Positions 12,005-23,922 of a DNA stretch of 64,000 nucleotides are shown in pieces. The position numbers were made by a program, and so were the translations under genes. The DNA comes from Saturnia japonica. Lineage: Eukaryota; Arthropoda; Insecta; Lepidoptera; Saturniidae. Positions within the stretch are counted from its first letter, which is position 1. Each line of letters begins with the position of its first letter. The notes beneath the pieces are model-generated. The model had not been told where the DNA came from and made no database searches. It saw only the letters and a program-made list of their open reading frames with translations. The DNA lies in contig CM065304.1 in the NCBI GenBank assembly GCA_033032175.1, positions 13,082,001 through 13,146,000 on the forward strand, written 5' to 3'.

Positions 12005-13261
12005 GATTAGATATAGATTAATACCTATCTTTCACAGTACATTTTATTCATGCTACGAAGTTCTAGCTTATTAACCTTAGTATTGTTTTAAACGATGATA
12101 TTATAATAAATCCCTTCACTACTAATAAATCCAAATTTAAAAATCTACATTATTTTACAATAAAATAGGTTTATTTTAATTACACATAGAAAACTTTTAA
12201 CAGATTTATTAAAGTAAAATTTTCGTTTCGTAGTACAACGGTACAGTGTATTAACACTGAATAACAGTAGGTATTTCAGAGTCCATATGCAATACGAAGA
12301 ATCATCGTAGTGGTTACTCAAAATCGTGACATACCGATCCAATTTAATATGCTTATTTAATGGATGGTACCTCAAATATTCATGAGAACTGAATAAATGG
12401 TTCAAAGCGGCTCCATTGTTAAGTGGTGTATATAAGAATATTATTTGTAAAAATACATACCTATTTGTATAAACTGTAAATGTGTATAGCGTGTTCGTAA
12501 AAATTTTGATGAAACCTTATAGTATAAATTAGTGGTAGAGCCATTTTCGAAAATCCGCCCGGTTAGGTACAACTCACAAGTTAAACATTTTTCGCCAAGC
12601 AACTATAGACAGATGTGTTCCAACAGCTGCATTTGTATGATTATTTAAATAATTGGACATAAAAATTAGTGTATTAAATTATATGAGTATAGGATTATAT
12701 TGCTAATCCGAAAGCTACAATTGCGGTGCGCCTTTTATGTTTAGTGTTTTACCAATTTACAAGTGATTTAGTAATTTTATCGTTACTTAATATTAGGTGA
12801 GGATAGGTTTAAACGTTAAGCCTGTAAGCATAGACTTAATAATAAAATTTGATAAGATTTAATTTGATAAAAAAATAGTCCTCGATTTCAGTTAATTAGG
12901 TAAGTTAGCAATTTGTTGAATTTGTATTGAACGTAGGTCAATTGTTTCGATTTACTCCACAGGGAAATCTAAGTATCACGCGGTCACATCTTAAAAATCG
13001 TGAAAAATGCTTTCACTAAAATGCCTTTGCAAGTTGAAAGAATGCTAAAAATTTATTAGAAAATGATTTTAATTCTGATAGATATCTTAATGTTAATAAC
13101 AAAATTTGTGCTCTTTATCAGTCTTATCGAGAAAGGTTTAATTAATTATTTCTCATCTGTTTGTCAAAATAATAAGCTAATGATTACACACCAAAAATAA
13201 ATACCAATTTGATAAATAATTATTTTAAGAACTTACTTTTATACTAATAAAGTGTTTTTTA
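12005..13261. other. Non-coding stretch
   Basis: AT-rich. The minus-strand open frame 12145-12405 has no recognised domain and its composition is that of the background. Nothing else is supported. Confidence 0.5.
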
Positions 13262-13500
13262 AGCAGTAATGGTTCAGTAGTAGTGTATACGGACACCGCG
13301 TCCATCGACGTGTGTTTCGATCCCCATCCTAAGCCTGAGCTTTTGGTGAAAAAAAACATCGTGATGAAACTATACCACGATGGTATTGCATGTTCTAAGG
13401 TTAACTACAAGTTGAAAATCTGTCACTAAGTACCTATAGATGTGTTCCGTCAGCTCCATTTCAGAACCATTCCACCATTCCATAATTCAGGCTTTGCGTG
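13262..13500 (+). mobile_element. tRNA-derived SINE-like sequence
   Basis: A box-A-like TGGTTCAGTAG at 13270-13280 and a box-B-like GTTTCGATCCC at 13314-13324 have tRNA-like spacing. They are followed by GGTGAAAAAAAACATCGTGATG, which resembles bodies of lepidopteran SINEs. The sequence is diverged, and its 3' end near 13500 is uncertain. Confidence 0.45.
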
Positions 13501-13525
13501 TGACCATCTTGGGCCACATCGTCGC

Positions 13526-14574
13526 TTAACATCACGTGAGATCATAGATGGTTTTATATCTATGTGCCTGGTGATCGCGATCCCTACCACATAGCTATAT
13601 TACTGCATATGCTCCGGCTGATTTCGGAACACGACAAACCAAAAGAAAATTATAAATGGGTGTATCACTGTGTGTTTGGTAGTGTAATTATATATGCCAA
13701 TAGGAATCCGACACATTAACAGTCCTAATAAAACTTCAAAAATGATTAAAATCATCCCTTATTATGCCAACCTGCGGAAAGGTTTTTTAAAATCGTGAAA
13801 CCCGTTTTATTTCATATCAATAGCATAAATATAAATTTTCATATCCCCAATTTAAGACATGATGGGGTTTTCATACTATCTTTCATAATAATAATAATAA
13901 CTTTATTTGACCGTAACAAGATACAAAAATATGAGGCTTATTTCTAGGAAATACAATAGTTTTATTCTCAATTAATGAAACCTAGCGCCTGAACTAGTTA
14001 AGCTAGTTAGTTAGTTAGTTAAGTTAGCCATCCCTTTAACTTTTATTTTCACCACATGTAGGATAACACAATGAAATAATTCGCTTGTAGCAAAAGTGTA
14101 TAATCCAGATAATTTACAATTGATAGAAACTTAGATTATATAGTCTCCATGCTTACAACCCCCTAGTGAAGCCACATAAAAGTAATACCAAATAGCAATA
14201 GTTTATGGTATTCTATTTCGCCAACAGTTTTCGCGAGCCGCAGTGGACAGCAGACGTCACGTTTCAATCATAAAATAAAACAGTAATTATGCCATGCAAG
14301 ATTGTCGTTTTTCCGAATTGTTTTTTATTTGCACGGAATCCTAATTCGTTTTCTAATATAAAATTACTCCCAGTTACTCCTTATGACATCAGCTATCTTC
14401 CAGTGAAAGTCCCGCCAAAATCGGTCGAACCGTTTCGGAGATTAACCGCAACAAACAGACAGACAGACAAAAAAAAACCTTTTTTTGTTGTAAGTATACT
14501 TTCATATGCATTTAATATAAAGCAGTTATTTTGACATTGCAAACAGACACTTCAATTTTATTTTTTTATATAGA
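13526..14574 (-). mobile_element. Helitron-like element with family A body and family B 5' end
   Basis: From about 13526 to 14300 the minus strand matches the family A Helitrons at 17376-18245 and 28541-31927. From about 14320 to 14574 it instead matches the 5' part of the 1575-2027 element (family B) and ends TCTATATAAAAAAATAAAAT after a host A. No CTAG 3' end is seen. The open frame 14289-14534 is repeat sequence, not a gene. Confidence 0.5.
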
Positions 14575-15019
14575 TTATTATCTTTAATAAATGTACTTTA
14601 ATGCGTGAATAATCAAAATATTTTTGTTGTATATTAATTACAACGTAACACTGTTTATAAATCACGAAAGCTTTAATGAAAAATGAACTTCAGCTTTGTA
14701 TTATTATTATATTATTTTCATATTTATTTTTATGTTTTAACCGACTAAAAAAAAATGGAGGTTACTCAATTCGAATGCATTTTTTTAAAGGATGTTCATT
14801 TACAGCTACTTTGTTTATGAACCGATTTTTTCGATTTTCATTTCAATGGCATTGGACCTTCAACTTCGTATATACACCAGGGAACACTTTAAAAGCATTG
14901 AAGTTGGTTTTCTTTTTTGTTAAAAATTGGCTTGTGAAGATAGATTTATGAAAATTTTTATTTTTCCATGGACATTGTCTAATATTTAACACTTTCCTAT
15001 TTTATAGCTCAATATCTTG
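14575..15019. repeat. Dispersed repeat E (14742-14945) in non-coding DNA
   Basis: The segment beginning 'AACCGACTAAAAAAAAATGGAGG' and including 'TCAATTCGAATGCAT', 'TTCAACTTCG' and 'TTGAAGTTGGTTTTC' recurs, inverted, at 32655-32890 and 44722-44895. No element ends are resolved. The open frame 14676-14951 lies across the repeat and is not a gene. Confidence 0.5.
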
Positions 15020-15118
15020 TCGATCGAGCTGTGCTCGGTGGCTTATAAACAAAAAAAGAAATGCAAAGTTTCATCGAAATTGTTGGAGCCGTTTCCGAGT
15101 AACCAATTACATATATAT
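15020..15118 (-). mobile_element. Helitron-like family D fragment
   Basis: It shares 'CGAGCTGTGCTCGGTG' and 'TTTCATCGAAAT(T/C)GTTGGAGCC' with 16791-16952. No ORF. Confidence 0.45.
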
Positions 15119-15837
15119 AGCGTCTATTTAAATTAAAAGTGATTTTCTCGTTACAATTTCTTTTATTTCTTGTAGTAGAGCTATTTACAATATATGTTAC
15201 TGAACTCGTGTACTCGTCTTTTTCGTCCTACCTAACAGTGCCGTCATTTTTTTGTCTCTGTCTCTAGCTCATTCGTCATCAGTCATTCATTCAATCTGCA
15301 ATCGTCCGTTACTTTTCATTCCTACAATCGGTCATCCTATGTTCTTGCCTAGCCTCAGGCAAACTTAAATGATAAAATAAACATATTTCTTGATTAATAC
15401 GTCATATAGAGCTAGTGCTCTCATAACATCTTAATTTCAACACATTTACACAGTAACACCGCAATTAAAAGTCTTATACACATCCTAGTTAAACATTTTA
15501 AATACATAAAATAAATACAAACAAACAAGCAACGATAAAAATAGCTGATCATCGTAACGTAACATAGATAGGATGGCAACGTCGTTACTGAGACAGTCCT
15601 TAGAAAAATCAAAATAATTACTCAAAATTTACCATTTGTCATGTGAAGTTTTTTATCTGACCTCTAATTCACGGCTTCACTTATGAACTGAAGATAATAT
15701 GCGAGCTGGTAAGGGCCATTGAACTATTCGTCTTTTCTACGTCGTAACGATCCTTGCCTTTAATCATTGTTACCCGACACGATCCAAAAACATAAGTTGA
15801 AGCTTATAAGTTATAAAAGTAGTTTACTTATAAGTTA
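15119..15837. other. Non-coding stretch
   Basis: No supported gene. The minus-strand open frame 15421-15612 is low-complexity and lacks domain features. Confidence 0.45.
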
Positions 15838-16135
<298 letters not shown>

Positions 16136-16790
16136 TATTTTGCTGCAGAGTTATTTTGTTCAAAATGAAATGTGTTCAAAATTAAATACTTGTAATGAAT
16201 AATATATTTATTTTGATACGGATTAACACCATGTTTATAAAAACAACTTCGCAAATAATGCATTATTTTAGAACAAATTGTATTACTCTAAAAAGGTTAT
16301 GGTTACGGTTTACTCAACCTTAAAAGATAGACTTAATCTATCACAAAGTTTTTTTTAGATCTTATTAAGAGAAACAATTCCTTCACACATTATTGTTACG
16401 TAGTTTTAACCATTTACGCAGCGCACGCAATGGAAGCTCTCTAAAGCAATAAATTTTCCCCGTTCTTGCAACCTTTTATAGTTATAGATCAGCATCTAAA
16501 GTCAAACGGGCCTGTGACTGCTCCTCAGATTATTGGCTTCTAATAATTTTCGCATCTCCAGCTCTGCTAGAGCTACGCGCTAGATCAGATTTACGTTTTT
16601 GAGACATATCTGAAGTTAAATTTATAAATAATTAGTAATAAGAATAATAATAAACGAAATATCCCTTGGTTAAACTACTACCTGCCTACTAAAAAGACAT
16701 GTAAACAAATCGAATTCGATGCAGCACAAAATTTCAATATTCACATAGATGCGACAACGACGCATGTATTAGTTATTATTATTAATATCT
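16136..16790. other. Non-coding stretch
   Basis: AT-rich. A short piece at 16445-16480 ('AATAAATTTTCCCCGTTCTTGCAAC') is shared with the Helitron at 41656-41914. This suggests the repeat starting at 15838 once extended here. No gene. Confidence 0.4.
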
Positions 16791-16952
16791 GGGCGACCGA
16801 GCTGTGCTCGGTGTCTTATAAAAAAAAACACCTATCTAGGTAAACTTGGAATGTAAAACATTATCTAAATCCAAAGTTTCATCGAAATCGTTGGAGCCGT
16901 TTCCGAGAAACCAATTATATTATAAAAGAATTGCTCACTTTATATAATAAGA
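16791..16952 (-). mobile_element. Helitron-like family D element
   Basis: It runs from GCGACCGAGCTGTGCTCGG to an end reading TCTTATTATATAAAGTGAGC on the minus strand, with T next on the plus strand. It is the best-preserved of the family D copies. No ORF and no clear CTAG. Confidence 0.45.
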
Positions 16953-17375
16953 TGTATTATACCCGATATTATTTTACTCTATGCGACAACGTCTGCCATC
17001 ACATTATTGAAGATTTTATTTCTTTAAAATTAAAAGAGGATTAAGTTAAATTTATTTAGTACGAATATTAATTTTAATATATTTTACTTCTAGATATTAT
17101 ATTTAGTAAACAATTATATATATTTATACTACGTACGTCTAATAAACACAGAATATATACATTTACCATAGACGTATAATAAGTATTTTATACATCCATG
17201 ACATTTACTATGAGTTTCGTAAAGTTTCCATCTAGTGACCGCTTATTGAACTATGTACTTATTGAATCAAAATCACATGATGAAATACACTTTGTATAAG
17301 CTACAGTTATCTTTATGGAATCAATAGCTCATTACTTAGTTATTATTTCATATACACCTACTGTTGCTATAACCC
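16953..17375. other. Non-coding stretch
   Basis: AT-rich, nothing supported. Confidence 0.4.
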
Positions 17376-18245
17376 GACAAACCAAAATATAATCATAGAT
17401 GGGTTTATCACTGTGTGTATGGTATTGTCATCATATGCCAATATGAATCAGACGCATAAACCATCCCAATAAAAATTTAAAAATAATTAAAATCATCACT
17501 TATTTTACCGGCTTGCGGAAAGGTATTTTGAAAAACGTGAAACCCCTGTTATTTATTTCTTATCTAAAGAATAAATATGAATTTTCATATCTCTGATTTG
17601 AGACACAATGGGTTCTTCATACAAACTTTCACCTAAGTTTTATTTTCACCACATGTGGAATAACACAATGAAATAATTCACTTGTAGCTAACTGTATAAT
17701 CCAGATAATTTACAATAGGTATATCGCTCAGAATATATAAACTCCCGCGAGCCGCGTTTAACAACGAACATCACATTTAAATCAAACGGTAATTATGTCG
17801 TACTGCGTAGTGAAAGATTTTAGAAACACTTCAGCAACAATCTTAAAAAGAATACTGAAATATCATTTCATAGGTAAATATTAGAAATATAATACATTTC
17901 ATATTGAGTATAACAATATCAATAAATCAACAACCCAGTTGAAGTTGACAACGATGTCATTTTATAATTACTGCACATGCGCATAATAAATCAACAATAC
18001 GGTTGGTGTTGCAGCCGTTATTACCGCGCATGCTAATTCCCATATTTTGTAATACAAACTTTCATCCCCTATTTTCTACCCTTAAAGTTTTATTTTCTCT
18101 ATAAAAAGTATCCTATGTCCTTTCCCAAGATCCAAACTATCTCTATACCAACATTCAACAAAATTGGTTTAGCGGTTTAGGCGTGAAAACTTAATATAAA
18201 GACAGACATACAGAGTTACTTTCGTATTTATAATATTAGTATGGA
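17376..18245 (-). mobile_element. Helitron family A, 3'-truncated copy
   Basis: On the minus strand it opens TCCATACTAATATTATAAAT after a host A and runs about 870 bp. Along its length it matches the split family A element at 28541-31927. It stops in the middle of the family sequence near 17376, so the CTAG terminus is missing. It has no ORF. It serves as the uninterrupted reference for dating the insertions at 28.7 and 29.9 kb. Confidence 0.6.
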
Positions 18246-18518
18246 TTTTACATGTTTTTATTATTAAGGAATTATTCGTATAATTTATAACCAAAATGTT
18301 CTAGTCCTTACCATTTCAAATTTCGAACTCTACGTCCCTATATGGCCGTATCCTAAAAGTGCATAATCTCTTTAAGCTTACAAATCTTCTACTAGTAATA
18401 TACAAGGTGTCCAGAAAGGGTATCGGGTATTTGTTTTCGCGCCATATTCGAAACGGGGCGTCTAAAGGGTGCGGGGAGGGGTTCGTGGCGTCCGCCATTT
18501 TTTGGAGTTTTAGTCACG

Positions 18519-19598
18519 ATGGAACAGTACTCGGGGACGCATCGCGCAATATGCGTACGAGCGTATTATCGTAATGGTGATTCAATAGTGACTGCTCAAC
18601 GTCTCTATCGTGCGGAATATCGTACACGCCACGCGCCAAGTGACGATAGCATTAGGAAATGGATCAGGATGTTCGAGAATACAGGTGCGACAGTTAAAAT
18701 TCAAAACTCTGGTCGTCCTCGTTCAGTTCGCGATGAAGAAACAATTGAAGAAGTCGAGGCGTCGGTTCGTCAAAATCCGTCTTTATCCATCCGAAAGCGA
18801 AGCCAAGCGTTGAACATCAAAAAATCGTCTTTACATTCGATTTTAAAGAAAGACTTACATCTAAAAGCCTATAAAATTCAATTGGTTCAAGAATTGAACG
18901 ATACGGACTATGCTAATCGACTGAATTTTGCGAACGAAATGCTGCAGCGATTTAACAACTTTAACAACATACTGTTCAGTGACGAAGCAAATTTTCACCT
19001 GAATGGTCATGTTAATAAGCAGAATTGTCGATACTGGGCAGTGGAGAATCCGAGACGAAAGCATGAACGACCCCTGCATAGCCCAAAGGTCGTTGTTTGG
19101 GCCGCTATGTCTGCTAAAGGCATAATTGGTCCTTATTTTCATGAAGATCAACGAGGCCGAGCAATTAAGGTGAATAATGACCGTTATTGCGATATGTTGC
19201 GAAATTTTTTGGTCCCAGAGTTGCAGGAGTTTGCAGGTTTCAACTCAAGAACGTGGTTCCAGCAAGATGGGGCCACTTGCCATACCTCAAATGACTCAAT
19301 GGAAGTTGTTAACGAATTATTCCCTAATAAAGTCATTTCGCGAAGGGATAACATCAACTGGCCTCCCAGAAGCCCCGACCTTAGCCCGCTTGACTATTTT
19401 GCATGGGGATACCTTAAAAGTAAGGTTTATCAAAACAATCCGACGAATCTAACCCAGTTAAAGCAAAACATCAGGTCAGAAATGGCAGCAATATCGATAG
19501 CTATGTGTCAACGTGTTATCGCCAATCTTCGTTTCCGTTTAGAAGAGTGCCAGCAACGTAACGGTCATCATTTGGATAACATCATCTTTTCCACATAA
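18519..19598 (+). CDS. DD41D Tc1/mariner-type transposase
   Basis: A 359-residue cut-and-paste transposase. The N-terminal helix-turn-helix region (about residues 1-60) resembles the insect DUF4817-like type. It is followed by a GRPRS AT-hook-like motif at 65-69 and a second helix-turn-helix-like segment (about 75-115). The catalytic DDE_3-like domain has D155 (in FSDEANF), D250 (in FQQDGAT) and D292 (in SPDLSPLDYF). The second and third aspartates are separated by 41 residues, hence DD41D. That spacing is known from rosa- and VS-type elements, whereas mariner has 34. The ATG at 18519 follows the left inverted repeat by 85 bp and gives a normal family length. There is no stop or frameshift, and the TAA is at 19596. 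Activity itself cannot be judged from sequence. Confidence 0.92.
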   Translation: MEQYSGTHRAICVRAYYRNGDSIVTAQRLYRAEYRTRHAPSDDSIRKWIRMFENTGATVKIQNSGRPRSVRDEETIEEVEASVRQNPSLSIRKRSQALNIKKSSLHSILKKDLHLKAYKIQLVQELNDTDYANRLNFANEMLQRFNNFNNILFSDEANFHLNGHVNKQNCRYWAVENPRRKHERPLHSPKVVVWAAMSAKGIIGPYFHEDQRGRAIKVNNDRYCDMLRNFLVPELQEFAGFNSRTWFQQDGATCHTSNDSMEVVNELFPNKVISRRDNINWPPRSPDLSPLDYFAWGYLKSKVYQNNPTNLTQLKQNIRSEMAAISIAMCQRVIANLRFRLEECQQRNGHHLDNIIFST

Positions 19599-19599
19599 T

Positions 19600-19645
19600 T
19601 CTCCAATTCATATGCTAATAATAAACAATAAACTTTTTTATTGCA
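19600..19645 (+). terminator. Polyadenylation signals of the transposase gene
   Basis: AATAAACAATAAAC lies about 20-35 bp after the stop codon and inside the element, so the transcript could end before the right inverted repeat. Confidence 0.5.
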
Positions 19646-19789
19646 TACAAATAATTTTTGTTTCATTGAACTTACAAATACCCGATACCCTTTCTGGACA
19701 CCTTATAGTAATAATATAGTACGTATATCATAATATAATACTAATATAGTACGGTGACTTTCGAGACATATCAATTTTAAACAGTATTT

Positions 19790-20215
19790 GGTTAAGTTTT
19801 TTAGTGAGTTCAACCTTTTTTGAATAAATGTAATTTAAATCAAAAGTACTAAGGAGTATTGATATCAATTTTGAAGCAAATCACCGCCAAAATAACTTTC
19901 TATCCCTTTTTAACTCCGTTAGGGGATGAATTTTAATAACATACGAAACACGTCTTCCATCAATTTTGTTAAAAAAGATTTCTGCAAAATTTGCAGTTGA
20001 TTGGACCAAGGAATTACGTTGTCCCATACAAACTTTGTCTCCCTTTTTCACCCCCCTAGGTATAGAATTTCGGAAAATTCTTTCTTATCGGATGCCTACG
20101 TCATACAAAGAACACACCCTCTAAGTTTCAGGTCTCTATAATCAAAGGTTTAGGCTGTGCGTTGATTCGTCAATTAGTCATTCAGGACAAATCATTTTAT
20201 ATGTATAGATATAAG
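19790..20215 (-). mobile_element. Diverged Helitron-like repeat
   Basis: It contains 'CCTTTTTAACTCCGTTAGGGG', 'CACCCCCCTAGG' and 'GCTGTGCGTTGATTCGTCA', and ends ATGTATAGAT, the reverse complement of a TCTATACAT start. The other end is not defined and there is no ORF. Confidence 0.4.
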
Positions 20216-20537
20216 AATTGCCCACCTAATATAATAAGAATATTTTTTTAAATTATCTTATGCGACAATGTTTTATGAATAAAGTATTTTGTCATCAGAA
20301 ATCAACCAATAAACAGGACGGTTTTCCCATGTGTGCATGTGCTAATTATGTTACTTTACTTATTTATACTGAAAATAATATTTAATATTGTAGAGAAAAT
20401 TACTATAAATAATGTTTTATTAAACATAATTATAGGTTTTTGATACATCGAATTGGTGAAATCAACATGGTAAAAATCCTAACATGATCATAACAAAAAA
20501 TTCTACAGATATTCAAAATATCTAAACGTTTGTGTGT

Positions 20538-20573
<36 letters not shown>

Positions 20574-21750
20574 AATAAAAATGATAATGTTCGTTTTTTG
20601 TTTATCAAAAATTCATCACTGATTTCTGATCTCTGTGACATTTTGACACACATACTTGACAGAAATAAATGACGAACTTTCGTCTCGGAGGTTAAGAGTC
20701 ATTTCAGTTGTGAAACCAAAGCGTAAACTGGATAAGTGTTATAATCCAACTCCTTTTCAGTGTACGCACAGTTATTTATATTTATGCTTATTGTATATGT
20801 ACTCAACAAGTACTTAATTTCAGTAATACAAGTCATCACTATTTGCAAGGCACAATTATTTCTATTTTATAATGTTTTGATTCTAATATCTACACAATGG
20901 TTTCATTTACTACTGAACATATCAATAAAAAAGTGTGTTATTTCTTTCTTCGAAATTCCCTGTGAAAATACGTCCTATAAACATCACCCAGACATCATAC
21001 CTGTAAAATGTACGTAAATATGATGTGTTTTTGATGTCAACTTAAAGTAACTTGTTTACCAGGAAAGGCATCCACTTTTTTGAGGAAAAATAATAAGTTA
21101 GATAAAGTTTAGTTCATCATATCGATGCTATATTGCTACCCTTAAATACAGAGTTGGAATGCATTATATTGAACCAAGCGCATGTTGTTAACCGCAGCTT
21201 TCAGACCGAAATATAAAAGAGCAAGCAAAACTTCTTTGCGAAGATATAAATATGGCCGGAAATAGTACCGCCGTCAAAGTTTACCACGTACTATACGTTC
21301 TACCATTATTTAAACACTACCTATATTAAAAATACATACTGCTTAATACTGCATTTTAAAACTCAACGTTACAGACGAGTCGATCGGATGAGTGTTTGAA
21401 CTTGCGACATCTACATGAAAAGGTGTATTGTTCACCTACAATACACAATATATTGTCAACAATCTACATATTTAAAGACAATGCATCTAAATGTTCCAAA
21501 ACATACGTTGGTTCTTAAGTAGGTGCGGGTAGAGAACAGGATAATGTTATTAATTAAATTTTTCCCTTATTTTAAAAACATATACCTACCTATACAGAGT
21601 TAGTTACATGGATCACAATTTCACATAGTGTCCTTTAATTCCAAACTAAACAAAGCTTGCGTTATGGTAACTAAACAGCTGAAAAAACACACAAAAACAC
21701 AAAAACATTATAGTAAAAAATATGAATGACGGACAATATAATTTATGCTG
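20216..21750. other. Non-coding stretch with (TA)n at 20538-20566
   Basis: AT-rich with a TA dinucleotide microsatellite. The open frame 20760-21017 is hydrophobic by AT composition, has no recognised domain and no convincing splice context. No supported gene. Confidence 0.5.
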
Positions 21751-21751
21751 A

Positions 21752-21850
21752 TCACACAAAAGTCAGTCGTGGTCGGGGATCGCACCAACAATCTCTCGGC
21801 TCAACAGCTGGGCTTGCTACCAGTCCTCCAAATTCAAAGCTAATTCGAGA
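21752..21850 (-). mobile_element. Possible tRNA-derived SINE fragment
   Basis: On the minus strand GGTAGCAAGCCCAGCTG and GGTGCGATCCCCGACC resemble tRNA box A and box B regions of lepidopteran SINEs. Short and diverged. A decayed tRNA-like sequence is the alternative. Confidence 0.35.
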
Positions 21851-22747
21851 GGGTTTGAAATTTGATAGATACAATATTGTGGTTAAATAAGTAATAGTTG
21901 CATGAAACAAATATTAATGTACTGTTTTATATTAAAATATATGTATATAAAGTATAATATGTAATTATATTTGTTTTACTTTCATTACATAATTAGAAAA
22001 GGTAAACAAACATGGCGAACCGGCATAGATCAACATTTTTGAAAGTGTCAAAAATGATTGGGTAGAATTTAGTGATGAGAATACAGAAGCCCCAACTAAA
22101 AATATGAATTATCAAATTCAATCAGTATGTAGATGTTCACGGCTGTTTCATTTTATAGTCTTATCTCCATGAATGGGAATTAATGTTTTATGAATATTTT
22201 TATTTTCTGCAGCTATCTTAAATTACTGTCAATATTATCACAGAAACCTGATAGAGCGTTCGTATAACCAAAACATAATTAATTTGAATCATGTTTTATT
22301 TTCTTAATTTCATGGCAAGATAACAACTTTAATTAAAGATACTTTATAATACATTGTATCGACAAAGGTCACAGGGAAGAAATTAAATTTGGGGTTTGTT
22401 TGCGTTTTCATTAACTTTAACTAAAAAATATAGGCATTTACCCAAATCTATTTAGTAGAGCTAAAGGCGAGATTGGGAGTGAGGCCCATGCCACCTTCCT
22501 GTTAATTTTGGTGATAAATAATCAACCCAATTTTAATCATAATTATAATTACCTTTACATAATTAATTATAATACCTAAAATTTTATAATTGCATTTCCC
22601 TCATCAGTGTGTGCTAAATGTGATAAATAAAATATTTCTATTTATAGATTCATTAACTAAGTATTCAATTAAATTACATCAAATTGTTCTAAAAAAATGA
22701 AAATAGTGAAGAATATAAATATTATTATTTACTAAATACGTACTTAC
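21851..22747. other. Non-coding stretch
   Basis: AT-rich and nothing supported. If the adjacent minus-strand exon is real, this would be its first intron. Confidence 0.4.
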
Positions 22748-22980
22748 CTCTGAAACGTAGTGTAACAGAAGAAAGTGCGATATATTTGACGGAAAGTTAA
22801 TTCAGTTTGCAAAACAGACACGCGCACTTCTATTGAGACGAGAACTGCAAGTGATACCACAAGCTGCAAACAACCAGCCCAAATCGCGACTCGAAAGCTC
22901 GACGCTTTGCTCTTTTCAATGTTCCACTGGTGTCTGGTTCCAAACCCACAACACAAAGTTACCCCCGCCTCTTTACCACC
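22748..22980 (-). other. Candidate host 5' exon with strong splice donor
   Basis: A GC-richer island in AT-rich DNA that ends on the minus strand in CAGAG|GTAAGTA, a near-ideal splice donor (intron starts at 22747). One frame is open for 78 codons from just after a stop at 22981-22983. It includes a hydrophobic stretch (about 20 residues containing AGCLQLVVSLAVLV) that could be a membrane segment. No ATG lies in that frame, so either it is an untranslated first exon or the coding start is in an upstream exon. No family is recognised. A repeat fragment remains possible. Confidence 0.35.
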
Positions 22981-22983
22981 CTA

Positions 22984-23922
22984 ACAGAGTTGCTAGAACT
23001 ATGTTTCATATTTCTTTTAGATATCACAGAATAACTATTACTTACCTAAATCATCAGTAGCTTTGAAAATAAATTAAAATTTTCTTAAAAAAATAATAAT
23101 TTAACGACCCCTTCAATAAACCGTAAATTAGTTACCTATCGTATACCTATACAATAACATTAAACAAAATAGAATTATTATATAACAACAACAACAATAA
23201 TAATATGAACATTAAAAATATTAATGATGAATTCTACAAAGTCTTTTCTTTTCTTCCTTATGTACTGACAGATAATTATAATAATAAAATATAGAGCTTT
23301 TTAGACAAATGCTATTGTAGATATGGCGCTTACTCTCATAATTTTTTTTTTGTTCTGAAGATTATTCAAATAGAGAAATAAAAAAGGTACATTTCGTATT
23401 TCAAACAAACTTTTTATTTAGAAACTTGACAAAATTAAACACATTTGTTGTTCTACGTTAACAGTAACCAATTCGTAAAATTATTACCTTATTTATATAC
23501 TATATACCCTCCCGTTTTAATATAGTAATACAATGGACCTAAATTTCCATTGATTTTGACAAATAGAAGCTAGCAACATTTGTAAAATACTATACTTTAA
23601 CGCCATCTCTTTAACACATTTTAAATATGTTTAGCTCATGACAACCACGAGGTTTGATACAGACAAAGAGTGAATCAGCTATTTAATATAAAAGTGAGAT
23701 GTCAGCACTTAAAGTTAATTTTATTAATTTATGAAATGCATATGAAATAGTCGGTTTAGAAGCAATACATAAAACATTTTTTATTTCATCAATGGAATGG
23801 TTTCTGAGTTTTTAATTATGATAGTGTAGACATAAGACGTTATCTACTTACCAGTTTCAAATATTATCAGCCTTTTATCGATTTAATGTTGTACATTCAA
23901 AAAATCAAAATCAAAATAATCT
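22984..23922. other. Non-coding stretch
   Basis: AT-rich, no supported gene or repeat boundary. Confidence 0.45.

Larger units (their letters stand above)
18403..19705 (+). mobile_element. Intact Tc1/mariner-superfamily transposon, DD41D type
   Basis: This 1303-bp element has 31-bp terminal inverted repeats (18403-18433 and 19675-19705) that differ only at the outermost base, C versus T. It is flanked by the TA target duplication (18401-18402, 19706-19707). The repeats begin AAGGTGTCCAGAAAGGGTAT. One uninterrupted transposase gene fills the interior and is followed by AATAAA-type signals. Ends, target duplication and ORF are all present, which suggests a young or recently active copy. Confidence 0.93.

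Noticed and set aside
14289..14951. Two plus-strand open frames of 81 and 91 residues
   Set aside because: They run across Helitron family B and dispersed repeat E sequence and have no protein features.
22833..23060. 75-residue plus-strand open frame
   Set aside because: It is opposite the candidate minus-strand exon, lacks domain features and has no splice or promoter context on that strand.
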